From Lachnospiraceae bacterium (GTDB taxonomy: Bacteria; Bacillota; Clostridia; Lachnospirales; Lachnospiraceae): a stretch of 64,000 bases of DNA. Below the pieces are notes generated by a model, which worked only from the letters and a program-made list of their open reading frames with translations, had not been told where the DNA came from and did no database searches. Below, one piece after another: positions 1 to 8,203 of this stretch. The position numbers and the translations under genes are program-made. The stretch lies in the NCBI GenBank assembly GCA_009774175.1, contig VSNG01000017.1, positions 5,572 to 69,571 of the forward strand, in the 5' to 3' direction. Numbering within the stretch: position 1 is the stretch's first letter; every line of letters begins with the position of its first letter.

Positions 1-457
1 GAGAAGGCAGAAGGGATTTGTGCCGGATCAACTCGTTGCTGTTGCCCTCGCCCTCCAGAGGCATTGTCCTGTGCGTGTACTGAGCCTTATAGTTCATCTT
101 GAGCAGGCCGAGATACTCTTCCTCCCCCTCCCGAAACCGAACCACCATAAGATCCGCCGGCGGAATGTCAATATTGGCGCTCATGATTTCAAACAACAAC
201 CCGGCAATCTCCTGACTCACCGCTATGAAATTTTCATCCTCATAGGCCGAAAGCAGTTGAAAGACCTCCGATTCCTTCTCGTAAAAACGGCATTCTCTGG
301 CGTCGTCCCCGCCGCCGATCCGCCCGATATGCTCCCGCACAAAATCCGCCACCTCCGAACCGAACGCAAGCTCCGTATCGGAAAACACCGGCATACCAAT
401 CGTGGGGTCCAATATATGGACGATAAGCTGTTTTATCCTGATTTCTTCTTTTATCAT
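1..457 (-). CDS. Nucleoid-associated protein (NdpA/37-kDa family), 3' part beyond left edge
   Basis: Only the first 152 codons are in the window; the reading frame is open to base 1, so the gene continues to the left. The start is the ATG at 457, preceded by GGAGGAAAAACCT. The N-terminus (MIKEEIRIKQLIVHILD) and the later blocks MPVFSDTELAFGSEVADFV and YLGLLKMNYKAQYTH match the pattern I know from Firmicutes members of the nucleoid-associated NA37 family, cytoplasmic proteins thought to bind the chromosome. The gene at 510-896 lies 52 bp upstream on the same strand. Function is inferred from family resemblance only. Confidence 0.75.
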   Translation of the reverse strand, partial: MIKEEIRIKQLIVHILDPTIGMPVFSDTELAFGSEVADFVREHIGRIGGGDDARECRFYEKESEVFQLLSAYEDENFIAVSQEIAGLLFEIMSANIDIPPADLMVVRFREGEEEYLGLLKMNYKAQYTHRTMPLEGEGNSNELIRHKSLLPS

Positions 458-509
458 AGGTTTTTCCTCCCGTTTGGCCGAACCAGATTAAACGTAAGCC
501 GAACAATCA

Positions 510-896
510 CTAATTGTATTTTCCCGGATAATCTGTTCCGGTTTCGCTCTGCATTAAGTTTACATAATATTGCGGATTCTGTTCCATCAGCAGCATGGTG
601 TGAAACGCTTCCAGAAGCATCCTGTCCCCATTACTCTTCATCTGGGTGCGGTCCCTGTCAAGCTGCGCCTTGAAATGATCCATCTGCCAGACCATAATGT
701 CAATCAGGCTGTAGCCCGCCACCTGATACTCACAGAGAAAATTCTGATGCTCCAGATAGTACAGAAACTCCTTCAATACGCCCTCCGAAGCTGTGAGCAT
801 CTCAAAGAAATGTCCAAGAAAGGTCTCGTCTTCACCCGCATAATGACAAAGTGCTTTCGCCCACGCAAAGGCCCTTGCCCTCTCCTCCTCTTTCAT
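510..896 (-). CDS. Conserved hypothetical protein, 128 aa
   Basis: I do not recognise the family. The protein is soluble, rich in acidic residues, Met and aromatic residues, and looks all-helical, with no signal peptide or membrane segment. The ATG at 896 is preferred because GGAGGAG lies 6 nt upstream; a longer form from 947 has no ribosome site and would translate that Shine-Dalgarno stretch. It lies 52 bp upstream of the nucleoid-associated protein gene on the same strand, so the two may be co-transcribed. Near its 3' end it contains one copy of the window-wide GTTTACATAA motif (558-567), read as part of YYVNLM. Confidence 0.6.
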   Translation of the reverse strand: MKEEERARAFAWAKALCHYAGEDETFLGHFFEMLTASEGVLKEFLYYLEHQNFLCEYQVAGYSLIDIMVWQMDHFKAQLDRDRTQMKSNGDRMLLEAFHTMLLMEQNPQYYVNLMQSETGTDYPGKYN

Positions 897-996
897 ATGC
901 TTCTCCTCCTTCCGTTCCCCTTTTCCCAGGTTCTTTTTTCGCGCCATTCCACATAGGATATGCTAACAACCAAAGGATGTACCCTTTCTGACGACT

Positions 997-2310
997 ATGG
1001 CGATCTTAGAACAAATCAACGATCTGATGTGGGGCTTTCCCCTGCTTGTCCTGCTTATGGGCACCCATATTTATTTCACCTGCCGACTTCGTTTTCCGCA
1101 GAGAAATCTTTTTCGGGCGATCCGTCTCTCCCTGTTTCCGACAGAAGATGCGTCCCATGCCGGGAAAAGCAAACGCAATCTTTCCCCCTTTGGCGCCCTT
1201 TCCACCACGCTTGCGGCCACACTGGGCACCGGTAATATTATCGGCGTTTCCACCGCCGTCGCCCTCGGCGGCCCCGGCGCCATTTTCTGGTGCTGGATCA
1301 CCGGTATTCTTGGCATGGCCACCTCCTACGGCGAGTGCTATTTAAGCGTGCTTTATCGGCAGAAGCGAAAGGACGGCGTCTATACCGGCGGTCCTATGTA
1401 TGTACTCAAAAACGGTTTACATAATAATATAGCCGGCGGTTTCTATGCCTTCTGCACACTGACCGCCGCTTTCGGCGTGGGCTGCACTACCCAGGCTAAC
1501 TCCGTTACCGGGGCGGCCGTCCAAAGCTTCGGACTTTCTCCCCATCTGGTGGGCATTGCTCTCGCCGCGGTGACGGGAGCCGTCATTCTTGGCGGCATCA
1601 AAAGCATCGGTACTCTCTGCGAGCGCACCGTTCCTGCCATTACCATTCTCTATCTGCTGGGCTGTCTGCTGTTACTTGTTCTCTACAGACATCAGCTGGC
1701 CGCCGCCGTCATCTGGATTCTAAAGGACGCCTTCTCCTTTGCGGGCTTTGCCGGCGGTGTGGCCGGCGCCGGGCTGCAGCGGGCGCTTCGCTACGGCATC
1801 GCAAGAGGGCTTTTCACCAATGAAGCCGGCATCGGCACTGCGGCCATCGCCGCGGCGGCATCCGACACCGAAGACCCCGCCATACAGGCCTATGTCTCCA
1901 TGACCGCTGTTTTCTGGGATACCGTCGTCATGTGCCTGCTTACCGGCCTTGTCATTGTCTGCAACATGCTCTATGACCCGGCTTCCACTGCCGGCGCCGC
2001 AGAAACCGACCTGACCGCCGCCGCTTTCTCCCATCTTCCCTATGTGGGAGACGCATTTCTCACCGTCTCCCTGTGCGCTTTCGCCGTAACCACACTGATC
2101 GGCTGGTCCTATTTTGGGGAAAAAGCCACCGAATATCTGGCCGGCACCAGAAGCATTCCTGTCTATAAGCTGTGTTACATTCTCATGATCTACCTGGGCG
2201 CCATCATTCCCATGCGTCTGGTATGGGAATGTACCGACCTGATCAACGGCTTCATGGCGCTGCCAAACCTGCTGGCGCTCTGGGCCCTGCGCCGGCAGAT
2301 TAAATCATGA
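997..2310 (+). CDS. Alanine/glycine:cation symporter (AGCS) family protein
   Basis: A 437-residue multi-pass membrane protein of the AGCS family, which imports alanine or glycine with Na+ or H+. Visible family signatures are GTGNIIGVSTAVALGGPGA near residues 77-94 and ARGLFTNEAGIGTAAIAAAA near 268-287, with about ten hydrophobic segments. Length is slightly shorter than the usual 440-480 residues, at both ends. The ribosome site is weak: no AGGAGG within 15 nt of the ATG at 997. It converges with the MATE gene and the two coding regions overlap by 11 bp at 2300-2310. The substrate cannot be told from sequence. Confidence 0.9.
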   Translation: MAILEQINDLMWGFPLLVLLMGTHIYFTCRLRFPQRNLFRAIRLSLFPTEDASHAGKSKRNLSPFGALSTTLAATLGTGNIIGVSTAVALGGPGAIFWCWITGILGMATSYGECYLSVLYRQKRKDGVYTGGPMYVLKNGLHNNIAGGFYAFCTLTAAFGVGCTTQANSVTGAAVQSFGLSPHLVGIALAAVTGAVILGGIKSIGTLCERTVPAITILYLLGCLLLLVLYRHQLAAAVIWILKDAFSFAGFAGGVAGAGLQRALRYGIARGLFTNEAGIGTAAIAAAASDTEDPAIQAYVSMTAVFWDTVVMCLLTGLVIVCNMLYDPASTAGAAETDLTAAAFSHLPYVGDAFLTVSLCAFAVTTLIGWSYFGEKATEYLAGTRSIPVYKLCYILMIYLGAIIPMRLVWECTDLINGFMALPNLLALWALRRQIKS

Positions 2311-3649
2311 TCTCCTCACGCAATGCCCGCCGCCTGTAGTAGAAATAAAAAGCGATACAGATCAGGGCGGATAAAAGAGAGCCAAGGGGCGCAGCCCACC
2401 CCATGGGATAGAGACTGTCGGGAAAATAAACGCCCGCCAGATAAGCCCCGGGGATACGAATCATAACAATCGCTATGATATTATGTACAAAGGAAATACC
2501 CGCCTTCTGATCTCCACAGAAATACCCGCTGAAACAAAAATGCACTGCGGCGAAAAGCGTATCAAAGGCATAGGCCCGCAGATAAGCGCAGCCCGCAGCC
2601 AGCACCAGAGCGTCTCTGGTAAACAGCCCCACCAGCGTCTGTGGCAGGAACTGGTTATAGAGGGCGCAAAAGGCGCCCCAGCACACCGTAATCAAAAGGC
2701 CAAGGCCAAGGGACGCCCTTGCCCGCTCCGGCTTGTTTGCGCCCATGTTTTGGGCCGTAATGGCGGAGATTGCCGAAAGGAACGCCGAAGGAACCAGAAA
2801 CAGGAAGCTGATAATCTTTTCCACAATTCCCACCGCCGCCGAGACAACGAGCCCTCTGCTGTTGGCAATCACCGTAATCACGATGAAAGCTACCTGAATC
2901 AGACCGTCCTGACAGGCAATGGGTAATCCCACCTTGCAGATCTGGGCAGCCGTTTCCCTGTCCACCCGAATATCCTGCCTCGTCACCTGAAAACCAAAAT
3001 CCCGCCCCCGCATCATAACAAGCGAAAACACTACGCTCACAGCCTGTCCCAGAACCGTCCCCAGCGCCGCCCCCGCGGCGCCAAGTCCGTAACCGCCGAT
3101 CAGAACAAAGTCAAGCGCGATATTCACCACACAGGCTACCGCCACAAAATACATGGGCCGCCTGGAATCTCCCGCGCCGCGGAAAATGCCGCTTACCACA
3201 TTATATGCGGTAATAAAGGGGATGCCGGCAAAGCAGATAAGCAGATAAAGCCTTGTCTCCGAAACCGCCTCCTGGGGAGTGAGCATAACATTTGTTATTA
3301 TATTAACGCCCAAAAGCAATATCACCGTAAGGACTGCCGCGAACGCCGAAAAGAGAACTATCGCGCATCCCACTGTTTTTCCCGCGCCGCGCTCGTCTTT
3401 CGCCCCCACATATCTGCCGATACGAACCGTAGCCCCCATGACGAGCCCGACGATAATCACTGTCAGCATGTGCATGACCTGACTGCCGATGGACACCGCC
3501 GTAGTGGTTTCCGAACCGTTATACAGTCCTACCACAAACAGATCGGCCATACCGTAAAAGGTCTGCATAAAACAGGCCAGAAGATAGGGAAGCGCAAACC
3601 GAATCAAATTTTTCCCCACGCTCCCCTGCGTCAGATCATTCCGTTCCAT
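2300..3649 (-). CDS. MATE family multidrug/toxin efflux transporter
   Basis: A 449-residue membrane protein with about 12 transmembrane segments in two similar halves, as in the MatE fold. The N-terminal MERNDLTQGSVGKNLIRFAL and the blocks FVVGLYNGSETTTAVSIG (first half) and VGLPIACQDGLIQVAFIVIT (second half) fit the bacterial NorM/DinF-like branch, which exports cationic drugs or metabolites in exchange for Na+ or H+. Length is typical. The substrate is not predictable. Upstream of its start lies a pair of 20-bp direct repeats (3681-3726) that could be an operator. Its 3' end overlaps the convergent symporter gene. Confidence 0.92.
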   Translation of the reverse strand: MERNDLTQGSVGKNLIRFALPYLLACFMQTFYGMADLFVVGLYNGSETTTAVSIGSQVMHMLTVIIVGLVMGATVRIGRYVGAKDERGAGKTVGCAIVLFSAFAAVLTVILLLGVNIITNVMLTPQEAVSETRLYLLICFAGIPFITAYNVVSGIFRGAGDSRRPMYFVAVACVVNIALDFVLIGGYGLGAAGAALGTVLGQAVSVVFSLVMMRGRDFGFQVTRQDIRVDRETAAQICKVGLPIACQDGLIQVAFIVITVIANSRGLVVSAAVGIVEKIISFLFLVPSAFLSAISAITAQNMGANKPERARASLGLGLLITVCWGAFCALYNQFLPQTLVGLFTRDALVLAAGCAYLRAYAFDTLFAAVHFCFSGYFCGDQKAGISFVHNIIAIVMIRIPGAYLAGVYFPDSLYPMGWAAPLGSLLSALICIAFYFYYRRRALREEIMI

Positions 3650-3680
3650 TTTTCATCCTTTCTCCTTAATCTTAAGTACG

Positions 3681-3726
3681 TCTGGCAAATATCTCTTTTC
3701 CGATTGTCTGACAAATATCTCTTTTC
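3681..3726. repeat. Two 20-bp direct repeats upstream of the MATE gene
   Basis: Copies at 3681-3700 and 3707-3726 (TCTGRCAAATATCTCTTTTC, one mismatch) are spaced 26 bp apart, 32 bp or more upstream of the MATE start at 3649. They lie in the only non-coding DNA between the ZIP and MATE genes, so they could be regulator half-sites or simply a small duplication. No function is shown. Confidence 0.55.
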
Positions 3727-3757
3727 TGGTATTCTTCCGCTTGAGACTTCGTGCTTC

Positions 3758-4534
3758 TCACGACAATGCAACATCCAGAATCATCATGATCACAAACCCC
3801 ACGGCCACTCCCACTGTCCCGACATTGCTGTGCTCCCCGGCCTGCGCCTCGGGAATCAGCTCCTCCACCACCACATAAATCATGGCGCCCGCCGCAAACG
3901 CCAGAAATACCGGCAGCGCGGGAACAATCTGTCTGGCCAGCAGGATCGTCATAAAAGCGCCGATGGGTTCCACAATTCCCGACAGCGCTCCATAGACAAA
4001 AGCCCTTCCCCTGCTTACGCCTTCGCTGCGAAGCGGCATGGAGATAATCGCCCCCTCCGGGAAATTCTGAATGGCAATGCCCACCGCCAGGACAAAGGCG
4101 CCCGCCATGGTAATGCCCGCATCTCCGATCAACGCCCCGGCAAAGGTTACGCCCACAGACATTCCCTCGGGAATATTATGCAGAGTCACTGCGAGGACAA
4201 GCATAGTTGTTTTTTTTAACGAGGCTTCCATGCCCTCCGGCTTCTCACTTTCCAGATGCAGATGCGGAATCAGACTGTCCAGCGCCAGAAGAAAGGCCAT
4301 TCCGCCCAAAAAACCTCCGGCGGCCGGCAGCCAGGCAACCTGTCCCTGTTCCCCAGCCATATCAATGGCCGGAATCAAAAGAGACCACACGGATGCGGCA
4401 ATCATGACACCCGACGCAAAACCGAGGAGCATCTTTTCCACGCCCTTATGCATCCCGTTTCTCATAAAAAACACCATTGCCGATCCGAGGGTTGTACCTG
4501 CAAAAGGAATCATCAAGCCCGCCAATAACTGCAT
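3758..4534 (-). CDS. ZIP family metal transporter (ZupT-like)
   Basis: A 258-residue integral membrane protein of the ZIP family, which moves zinc or other divalent metals into the cytoplasm. The metal-site motifs are present: HNIPEGMSVGV near residues 117-127 and QNFPEGAIISMPLRSEG near 155-171. Eight hydrophobic segments are expected and seem present. A loop with HLHLESEKPEG near residue 92 could be the variable histidine-containing loop. A GGGAGG element lies about 14 nt before the ATG at 4534. It is alone between the MATE gene and the MmcQ/YjbR-type gene, all on the minus strand. Specific metal unknown. Confidence 0.9.
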   Translation of the reverse strand: MQLLAGLMIPFAGTTLGSAMVFFMRNGMHKGVEKMLLGFASGVMIAASVWSLLIPAIDMAGEQGQVAWLPAAGGFLGGMAFLLALDSLIPHLHLESEKPEGMEASLKKTTMLVLAVTLHNIPEGMSVGVTFAGALIGDAGITMAGAFVLAVGIAIQNFPEGAIISMPLRSEGVSRGRAFVYGALSGIVEPIGAFMTILLARQIVPALPVFLAFAAGAMIYVVVEELIPEAQAGEHSNVGTVGVAVGFVIMMILDVALS

Positions 4535-4607
4535 ATTCTGTCCCTACCTCCCAAAACTCCTGTTATAGCTTACGCCCTTCGGACAACAGAGGATACAATA
4601 CCACCCG

Positions 4608-4952
4608 TTATCTTTTCTTCTTTGCGCCCGAAACAAGGTCATAGCTTTCCGCTATCATACGCTCGATATCGCCATCCGGTATCGTTCCGTCCAAAATGAC
4701 GGTATTCCAGTGCTTCTTATTCTGGTGATAGCCGGGAATCACGGCTTCATAAGTCTGCCGCCAGAATTCCCGCCATTCCGGATCCACTTTTATGTTGATC
4801 CGCATGGAGCCTTCATATTCATATGTCCATAAAAAAGCTTTTTTATTTTTCCGGCACCTTACCAGCACCCAGTTTGGATCATGAAAAGGCATGTCCTGAT
4901 AGACGTCGGAAAAGGTCATGCCATAGCGCAGCGCTTCTTCTCTTGTCGTCAT
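4608..4952 (-). CDS. MmcQ/YjbR family protein
   Basis: A 114-residue protein of the MmcQ/YjbR family (CyaY-like fold; proposed DNA-binding, true role unknown). Diagnostic segments are RCRKNKKAFLWTYEYEG near residues 32-48, INIKVDPEWREFWRQTY near 52-68 and GYHQNKKHWNTVILDGTIPD near 74-93. Length is typical. GAGGTG lies 7 nt before the ATG at 4952. It is a single gene divergent from glutamine synthetase; the 177 bp between them hold the likely glnA promoter region. Confidence 0.88.
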   Translation of the reverse strand: MTTREEALRYGMTFSDVYQDMPFHDPNWVLVRCRKNKKAFLWTYEYEGSMRINIKVDPEWREFWRQTYEAVIPGYHQNKKHWNTVILDGTIPDGDIERMIAESYDLVSGAKKKR

Positions 4953-5129
4953 AAATTCACCTCAACGTTTCAAGTATACCACTCCCGCGGCCGCATTTTC
5001 AATATCCCCTCTCTGATGCGGCCCGAAAAAAATTCCTCATTCTCTCTTTCCATGGTATACTGTTATTAATACAAACCATGCTGTGCAGGACTATGGTTCC
5101 CAACAGCTGCCAAAGAGAGGGATATGCTT

Positions 5130-6557
5130 ATGGACAAAAGTGCAAAAATCAAAAAACTGTGTCAGGAGAATGAGATCCGCATGATCGACTTCAAAATGAC
5201 CGACATTGACGGACGCTGGCGTCACATCACCATACCGGTGGAGCGGTTTGATGCGAACGTCTTCGTCTATGGAATCGGTTTCGACGGCTCCAACTACGGG
5301 TACGCTCCCATTGAAAAAAGCGATATGGTGTTTTTGCCCGACCCGGACACCGCCTATGTGGACCCCTTTGCAGACGTCCCCACACTCACCATGTGCGGCA
5401 ATGTCTGTGTAATCGGTAAAAATGAGAACACCCCCTTCGACCAGTACCCCAAAAATGTAAGTTTGCGCGCCGTAGACTACATGAAAAAGACCGGAATCGC
5501 GGATCAGATGGTCATCGGTCCCGAATTTGAATTTTATCTTTTCGATTCCGCCCGCTATGAGGTTTCCCCCAGACAATGCGCTTATCGGATCGACACCAGA
5601 CAGGCCGACTGGAACTGCGCCCTGGACAATCCCGGCAACAACGGTTACGAAGTAACCCACGGCGGCTACCATATCGCCGCGCCGCAGGATGTGGGTTACG
5701 ACCTGCGAAGCCGCATCTGCATGGAAATGGAAAAATGGGGGATCAAGGTGAAATACCACCACCACGAGGTGGGCGGCCCCGGCCAGATGGAGATCGAAGT
5801 GGAGCTGGCGGATATGCCTGAAATGGCGGACAACACCATGATCGTAAAATACATAATTAAAAATATGGCGGCGAGGGAAGGCAAAACGGCTACCTTCCTG
5901 CCCAAGCCCATCTATCGGGAGGCCGGAAGCGGCCTGCATGTGCATATGCTCCTGAAAAAGGACGGGCAGCCCGTATTTTATGATGAGAACGGATATTCAG
6001 GCTTAAGCCAGACCGCCCACTATTTTATCGGCGGCCTGCTCTCCCACATTGCGTCTCTGTGCGCTTTCACCAATCCTTCCACCAACTCCTTCAAGCGTCT
6101 GGTGCCGGGGTATGAAGCGCCCGTGACAATCGGTTACGCAACCTCCAACCGAAGCGCGGTTATCCGCATCCCCGCCTACGCGAAATCCCCGGAGACGAAA
6201 CGGTTCGAGCTGCGCAATCCGGACGCAACCGCCAATCCCTACTACGCTTACGCCGCAATCCTGATGGCGGGCCTTGACGGCATTGAGAAAAAGATTGATC
6301 CTGCCGCAAACGGCTGGGGTCCTTACGACTTCAATCTCTACACCCTCTCCGCCGAAGAGCAGAAAAAAATCAAGGGTCTTCCCAAATCTCTGGACGAAGC
6401 CCTTGACGCGCTTGAAAAGGATCACGATTACCTGACGAAGGACGGTGTCTTTCCCGAAAGGCTCATCGACGTATGGATCGCACGCAAACGGGCTGAGGCA
6501 AAGAAGGCCGGAGAAATCCCTACGCCGGCGGAATTTATGATGTATTACGATCTGTAA
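5130..6557 (+). CDS. glnA: Glutamine synthetase, type I
   Basis: Makes glutamine from glutamate, ammonia and ATP; a cytoplasmic dodecamer. Type I hallmarks are present: EFEFYLFD (about residues 131-138), the ATP-site block GSGLHVHM (about 266-273), NPSTNSFKRLVPGYEAP (about 314-330) and the C-terminal NLYTLSAEEQ, which corresponds to the region that is adenylylated in enterobacteria. The GAGAGG at 5115-5120 is only 3 nt from an upstream ATG (5124) but 9 nt from the ATG at 5130, so 5130 is preferred. It is monocistronic: a hairpin terminator follows and the next gene is convergent. A TATACT element at 5056-5061 is a possible -10 box, without a good -35. Whether it is a biosynthetic or paralogous form cannot be settled. 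Confidence 0.93.
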   Translation: MDKSAKIKKLCQENEIRMIDFKMTDIDGRWRHITIPVERFDANVFVYGIGFDGSNYGYAPIEKSDMVFLPDPDTAYVDPFADVPTLTMCGNVCVIGKNENTPFDQYPKNVSLRAVDYMKKTGIADQMVIGPEFEFYLFDSARYEVSPRQCAYRIDTRQADWNCALDNPGNNGYEVTHGGYHIAAPQDVGYDLRSRICMEMEKWGIKVKYHHHEVGGPGQMEIEVELADMPEMADNTMIVKYIIKNMAAREGKTATFLPKPIYREAGSGLHVHMLLKKDGQPVFYDENGYSGLSQTAHYFIGGLLSHIASLCAFTNPSTNSFKRLVPGYEAPVTIGYATSNRSAVIRIPAYAKSPETKRFELRNPDATANPYYAYAAILMAGLDGIEKKIDPAANGWGPYDFNLYTLSAEEQKKIKGLPKSLDEALDALEKDHDYLTKDGVFPERLIDVWIARKRAEAKKAGEIPTPAEFMMYYDL

Positions 6558-6565
6558 ATAAAATG

Positions 6566-6596
6566 AGCGGGCAGCCTCGGCTGTCCGCTGTTTTCC
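6566..6596 (+). terminator. Rho-independent terminator after glnA
   Basis: The stem AGCGGGCAGCC / GGCTGTCCGCT (6566-6589) has a two-base loop and is followed by GTTTTCC. It lies 9 nt after the glnA stop codon, between convergent genes. Confidence 0.75.
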
Positions 6597-6608
6597 TGTC
6601 TTTGTTAT

Positions 6609-7184
6609 TCATTCAAAGCTGTCCGTCTTCTCAAAGTTCTGAATGGAATGAACGATATTACCGTGAAGCATGACGCTCATATTCTCCACAACCTCCATGT
6701 AGTCCTCTTTCATGCCATGCTCGATCCATTCCAGCATAATTCCCACAAAACCGAACTTGTAAAAATCTGTGATAAACTTCTTATGCTTGGGCGTCAGTTC
6801 ACTGCCCCGGCATTTTTCCTCCACCACTTCCCGGATGATATCATAGGTAACCTTATAGAGATACCCTTCTACTCTCTCTCTGCCGATACTGCGGCACACA
6901 TTTAAAATAAATTCCCTGTTTTCCAGAACGGCGTCAAAAACCTGACTCATGCCCTCCTGCCAGGTATCGTAGGTCTTCTTATCCTGTAAGGCTTTTTTCC
7001 CATCCTCGACGCAGATCCACTCCACCAGATCATAGATATCCTTAAAGTGATAATAAAATGCCATTCTGCTGATGCCGCAGTCTTCCGTCAGATTATTGAT
7101 CGTAATTTTGTCCAGCCTTTTTGTCCGAATCAGTTTTTTCAGGGATTCCCCCAGAGCCGCCTTCGTGGCATTGGTATTCGGCAT
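6609..7184 (-). CDS. TetR/AcrR family regulator with DhaS-like C-terminal domain
   Basis: A 191-residue transcription factor. The N-terminal helix-turn-helix is visible (LDKITINNLTEDCGISR then MAFYYHFKDIYDLV, about residues 24-55). The C-terminal part (for example FVGIMLEWIEHGMKE near residue 150) resembles the TetR_C_8 domain of DhaS-type regulators. The target is unknown; it neither faces an obvious efflux gene nor has a divergent partner with a shared promoter, so it may act elsewhere. It is convergent with glnA. The start ATG at 7184 has GGGGGAAAG upstream. Confidence 0.88.
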   Translation of the reverse strand: MPNTNATKAALGESLKKLIRTKRLDKITINNLTEDCGISRMAFYYHFKDIYDLVEWICVEDGKKALQDKKTYDTWQEGMSQVFDAVLENREFILNVCRSIGRERVEGYLYKVTYDIIREVVEEKCRGSELTPKHKKFITDFYKFGFVGIMLEWIEHGMKEDYMEVVENMSVMLHGNIVHSIQNFEKTDSFE

Positions 7185-7209
7185 TTTCTCTTTCCCCCCG
7201 GTTCTTTTG

Positions 7210-7449
7210 TCATCTTCCCTTAAGGATTGCCGTCACTTTCTCGTAATTTTCCGGTCTGTGCGGGAAGGTACAGTTCGTACAGTCTTTGATCCTCCTCCCC
7301 TCCCTCTCGATATAAGCGGGATTTCCGGGACAGTTTTCCTTCAGATACAGCGGGCAGTAGCAAAACAGGCAGTTAAATTCAGAAAGCCCCGCATGGCAGG
7401 GAAAATAATCGCACGCTCTGTTTTCAAAAAAACAATAAGAGTTTTCCAT
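7210..7449 (-). CDS. Cysteine-rich small domain protein
   Basis: A 79-residue protein with eight cysteines (FENRACDYFPCHAG, FNCLFCYCPLY, ENCPG, DCTNCTFPH) that matches the cysteine-rich small domain family (PF04071), probably metal binding and of unknown role. The start is put at the ATG at 7449 rather than 7455: an extended -10 element TGATATAAT (7457-7465) ends only 2 nt before the first ATG, so transcription should begin at or next to 7449. There is no Shine-Dalgarno sequence, so the message may be leaderless. It lies just upstream of the TetR gene on the same strand (gap 25 bp), so the two may form one unit. Confidence 0.85.
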   Translation of the reverse strand: MENSYCFFENRACDYFPCHAGLSEFNCLFCYCPLYLKENCPGNPAYIEREGRRIKDCTNCTFPHRPENYEKVTAILKGR

Positions 7450-7456
7450 GGACATT

Positions 7457-7465
7457 ATTATATCA
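7457..7465 (-). promoter_or_regulatory. Extended -10 promoter for the cysteine-rich protein gene
   Basis: The minus strand reads TGATATAAT, a perfect extended -10 element; the -35 region 17 nt upstream (TACCCC) is poor, as often with extended -10 promoters. Start of transcription 6-8 nt downstream would fall at 7449-7451, the A of the second ATG. Confidence 0.55.
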
Positions 7466-7499
7466 TAATTTTATATTTTGGGGTAGATGTTCTTCATGA

Positions 7500-7948
7500 C
7501 AGGCATCCGAAGACGACATTGTTTCCGGCGTGTACCCCACCAGAGATACGACGCAGACAGCATTGGAAAGAGGAGATCTTTTTGTATTTTTGTATATGAA
7601 GAAAACGGAACCGTTCTTGCTTCCGCCATTATCAATCAGTCTCAGGTCTACGCCTACAAAGAGGGAGACTGGCAGTACCCGGCTCCGACGGGGCAGGTCA
7701 TGGTTCTGCATACTCTGACCGTTTCCCCTGCCGCCGGAAAGCGCGGCATCGGGATAAGTTTTGTCGCTTTTTATGAAAATCAGGCCGCTTCCCGAAGCTG
7801 TCCCTATCTGCGTATGGATACAAACGCAATCAATACAAGGGCACGCGCCTTATATAAAAGCCTTGGCTACCGTGAAATCAGAATCATACCCTGTACCTTC
7901 AACAGTATTCCCGACATCACACTGATACTGCTTGAAAAGAAGTTGTGA
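7500..7948 (+). pseudogene. GNAT family N-acetyltransferase, frameshifted and 5'-truncated
   Basis: Two reading frames together give one GNAT protein. Frame A from 7500 reads ASEDDIVSGVYPTRDTTQT and ALERGDLFV. Frame B then reads VYEENGTVLASAIINQ, VMVLHTLTVSPAAGKRGIG, YLRMDTNAINTRARALYKSL and ends LLEKKL at 7948. The switch lies at an exact 8-bp tandem duplication, TTTTTGTA at 7579-7586 and again at 7587-7594; removing one copy restores DLFVYEENG. There is also an in-frame TGA at 7497 with no start codon upstream in frame A, so the N-terminus is lost too. An ATG-initiated form of frame B from 7487 would carry an unrelated N-terminus, so I treat the gene as inactive. The acetyl-CoA site is partly altered (KRGIGIS). 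Confidence 0.8.
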
Positions 7949-7953
7949 GACTT

Positions 7954-8154
7954 TTACTGACAGCCGCCGTCCGTCTCCTCCAGATCAAAAAGCCTGCCTG
8001 TGGCAAAGGGGCTCCCAACATCGCAGCGGCCGTGGTGGTACGCCTTCTTCATTTCCCCTTCCATCACCTTCTCTGACGTTTCCACTTTAACGCGGCTGAC
8101 GCCGTCCGCCGCCAGATGATCCAGCATATTGATTACATCCTCTATTTCACTCAT
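7954..8154 (-). CDS. Small conserved protein with YHHGRCDVGSP motif, 66 aa
   Basis: A short soluble protein: an acidic N-terminal helix (MSEIEDVINMLDHLAADGVS), a strand region, then the striking segment AYHHGRCDVGSPFATGR and a C-terminal cysteine. GGAGGA lies 8 nt upstream of the ATG at 8154. I believe similar small proteins with a YHHGRCDVGSP core occur in other Lachnospiraceae, but no function is known to me. The His-His-x-x-Cys cluster could bind a metal; that is inference. It sits between the broken GNAT gene and a HAD phosphatase gene on the same strand. Confidence 0.65.
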   Translation of the reverse strand: MSEIEDVINMLDHLAADGVSRVKVETSEKVMEGEMKKAYHHGRCDVGSPFATGRLFDLEETDGGCQ

Positions 8155-8203
8155 GGTAATTTCCTCCCTGAAACTTCACTCTGTTTCTTATTATTCTGTT
8201 TGC

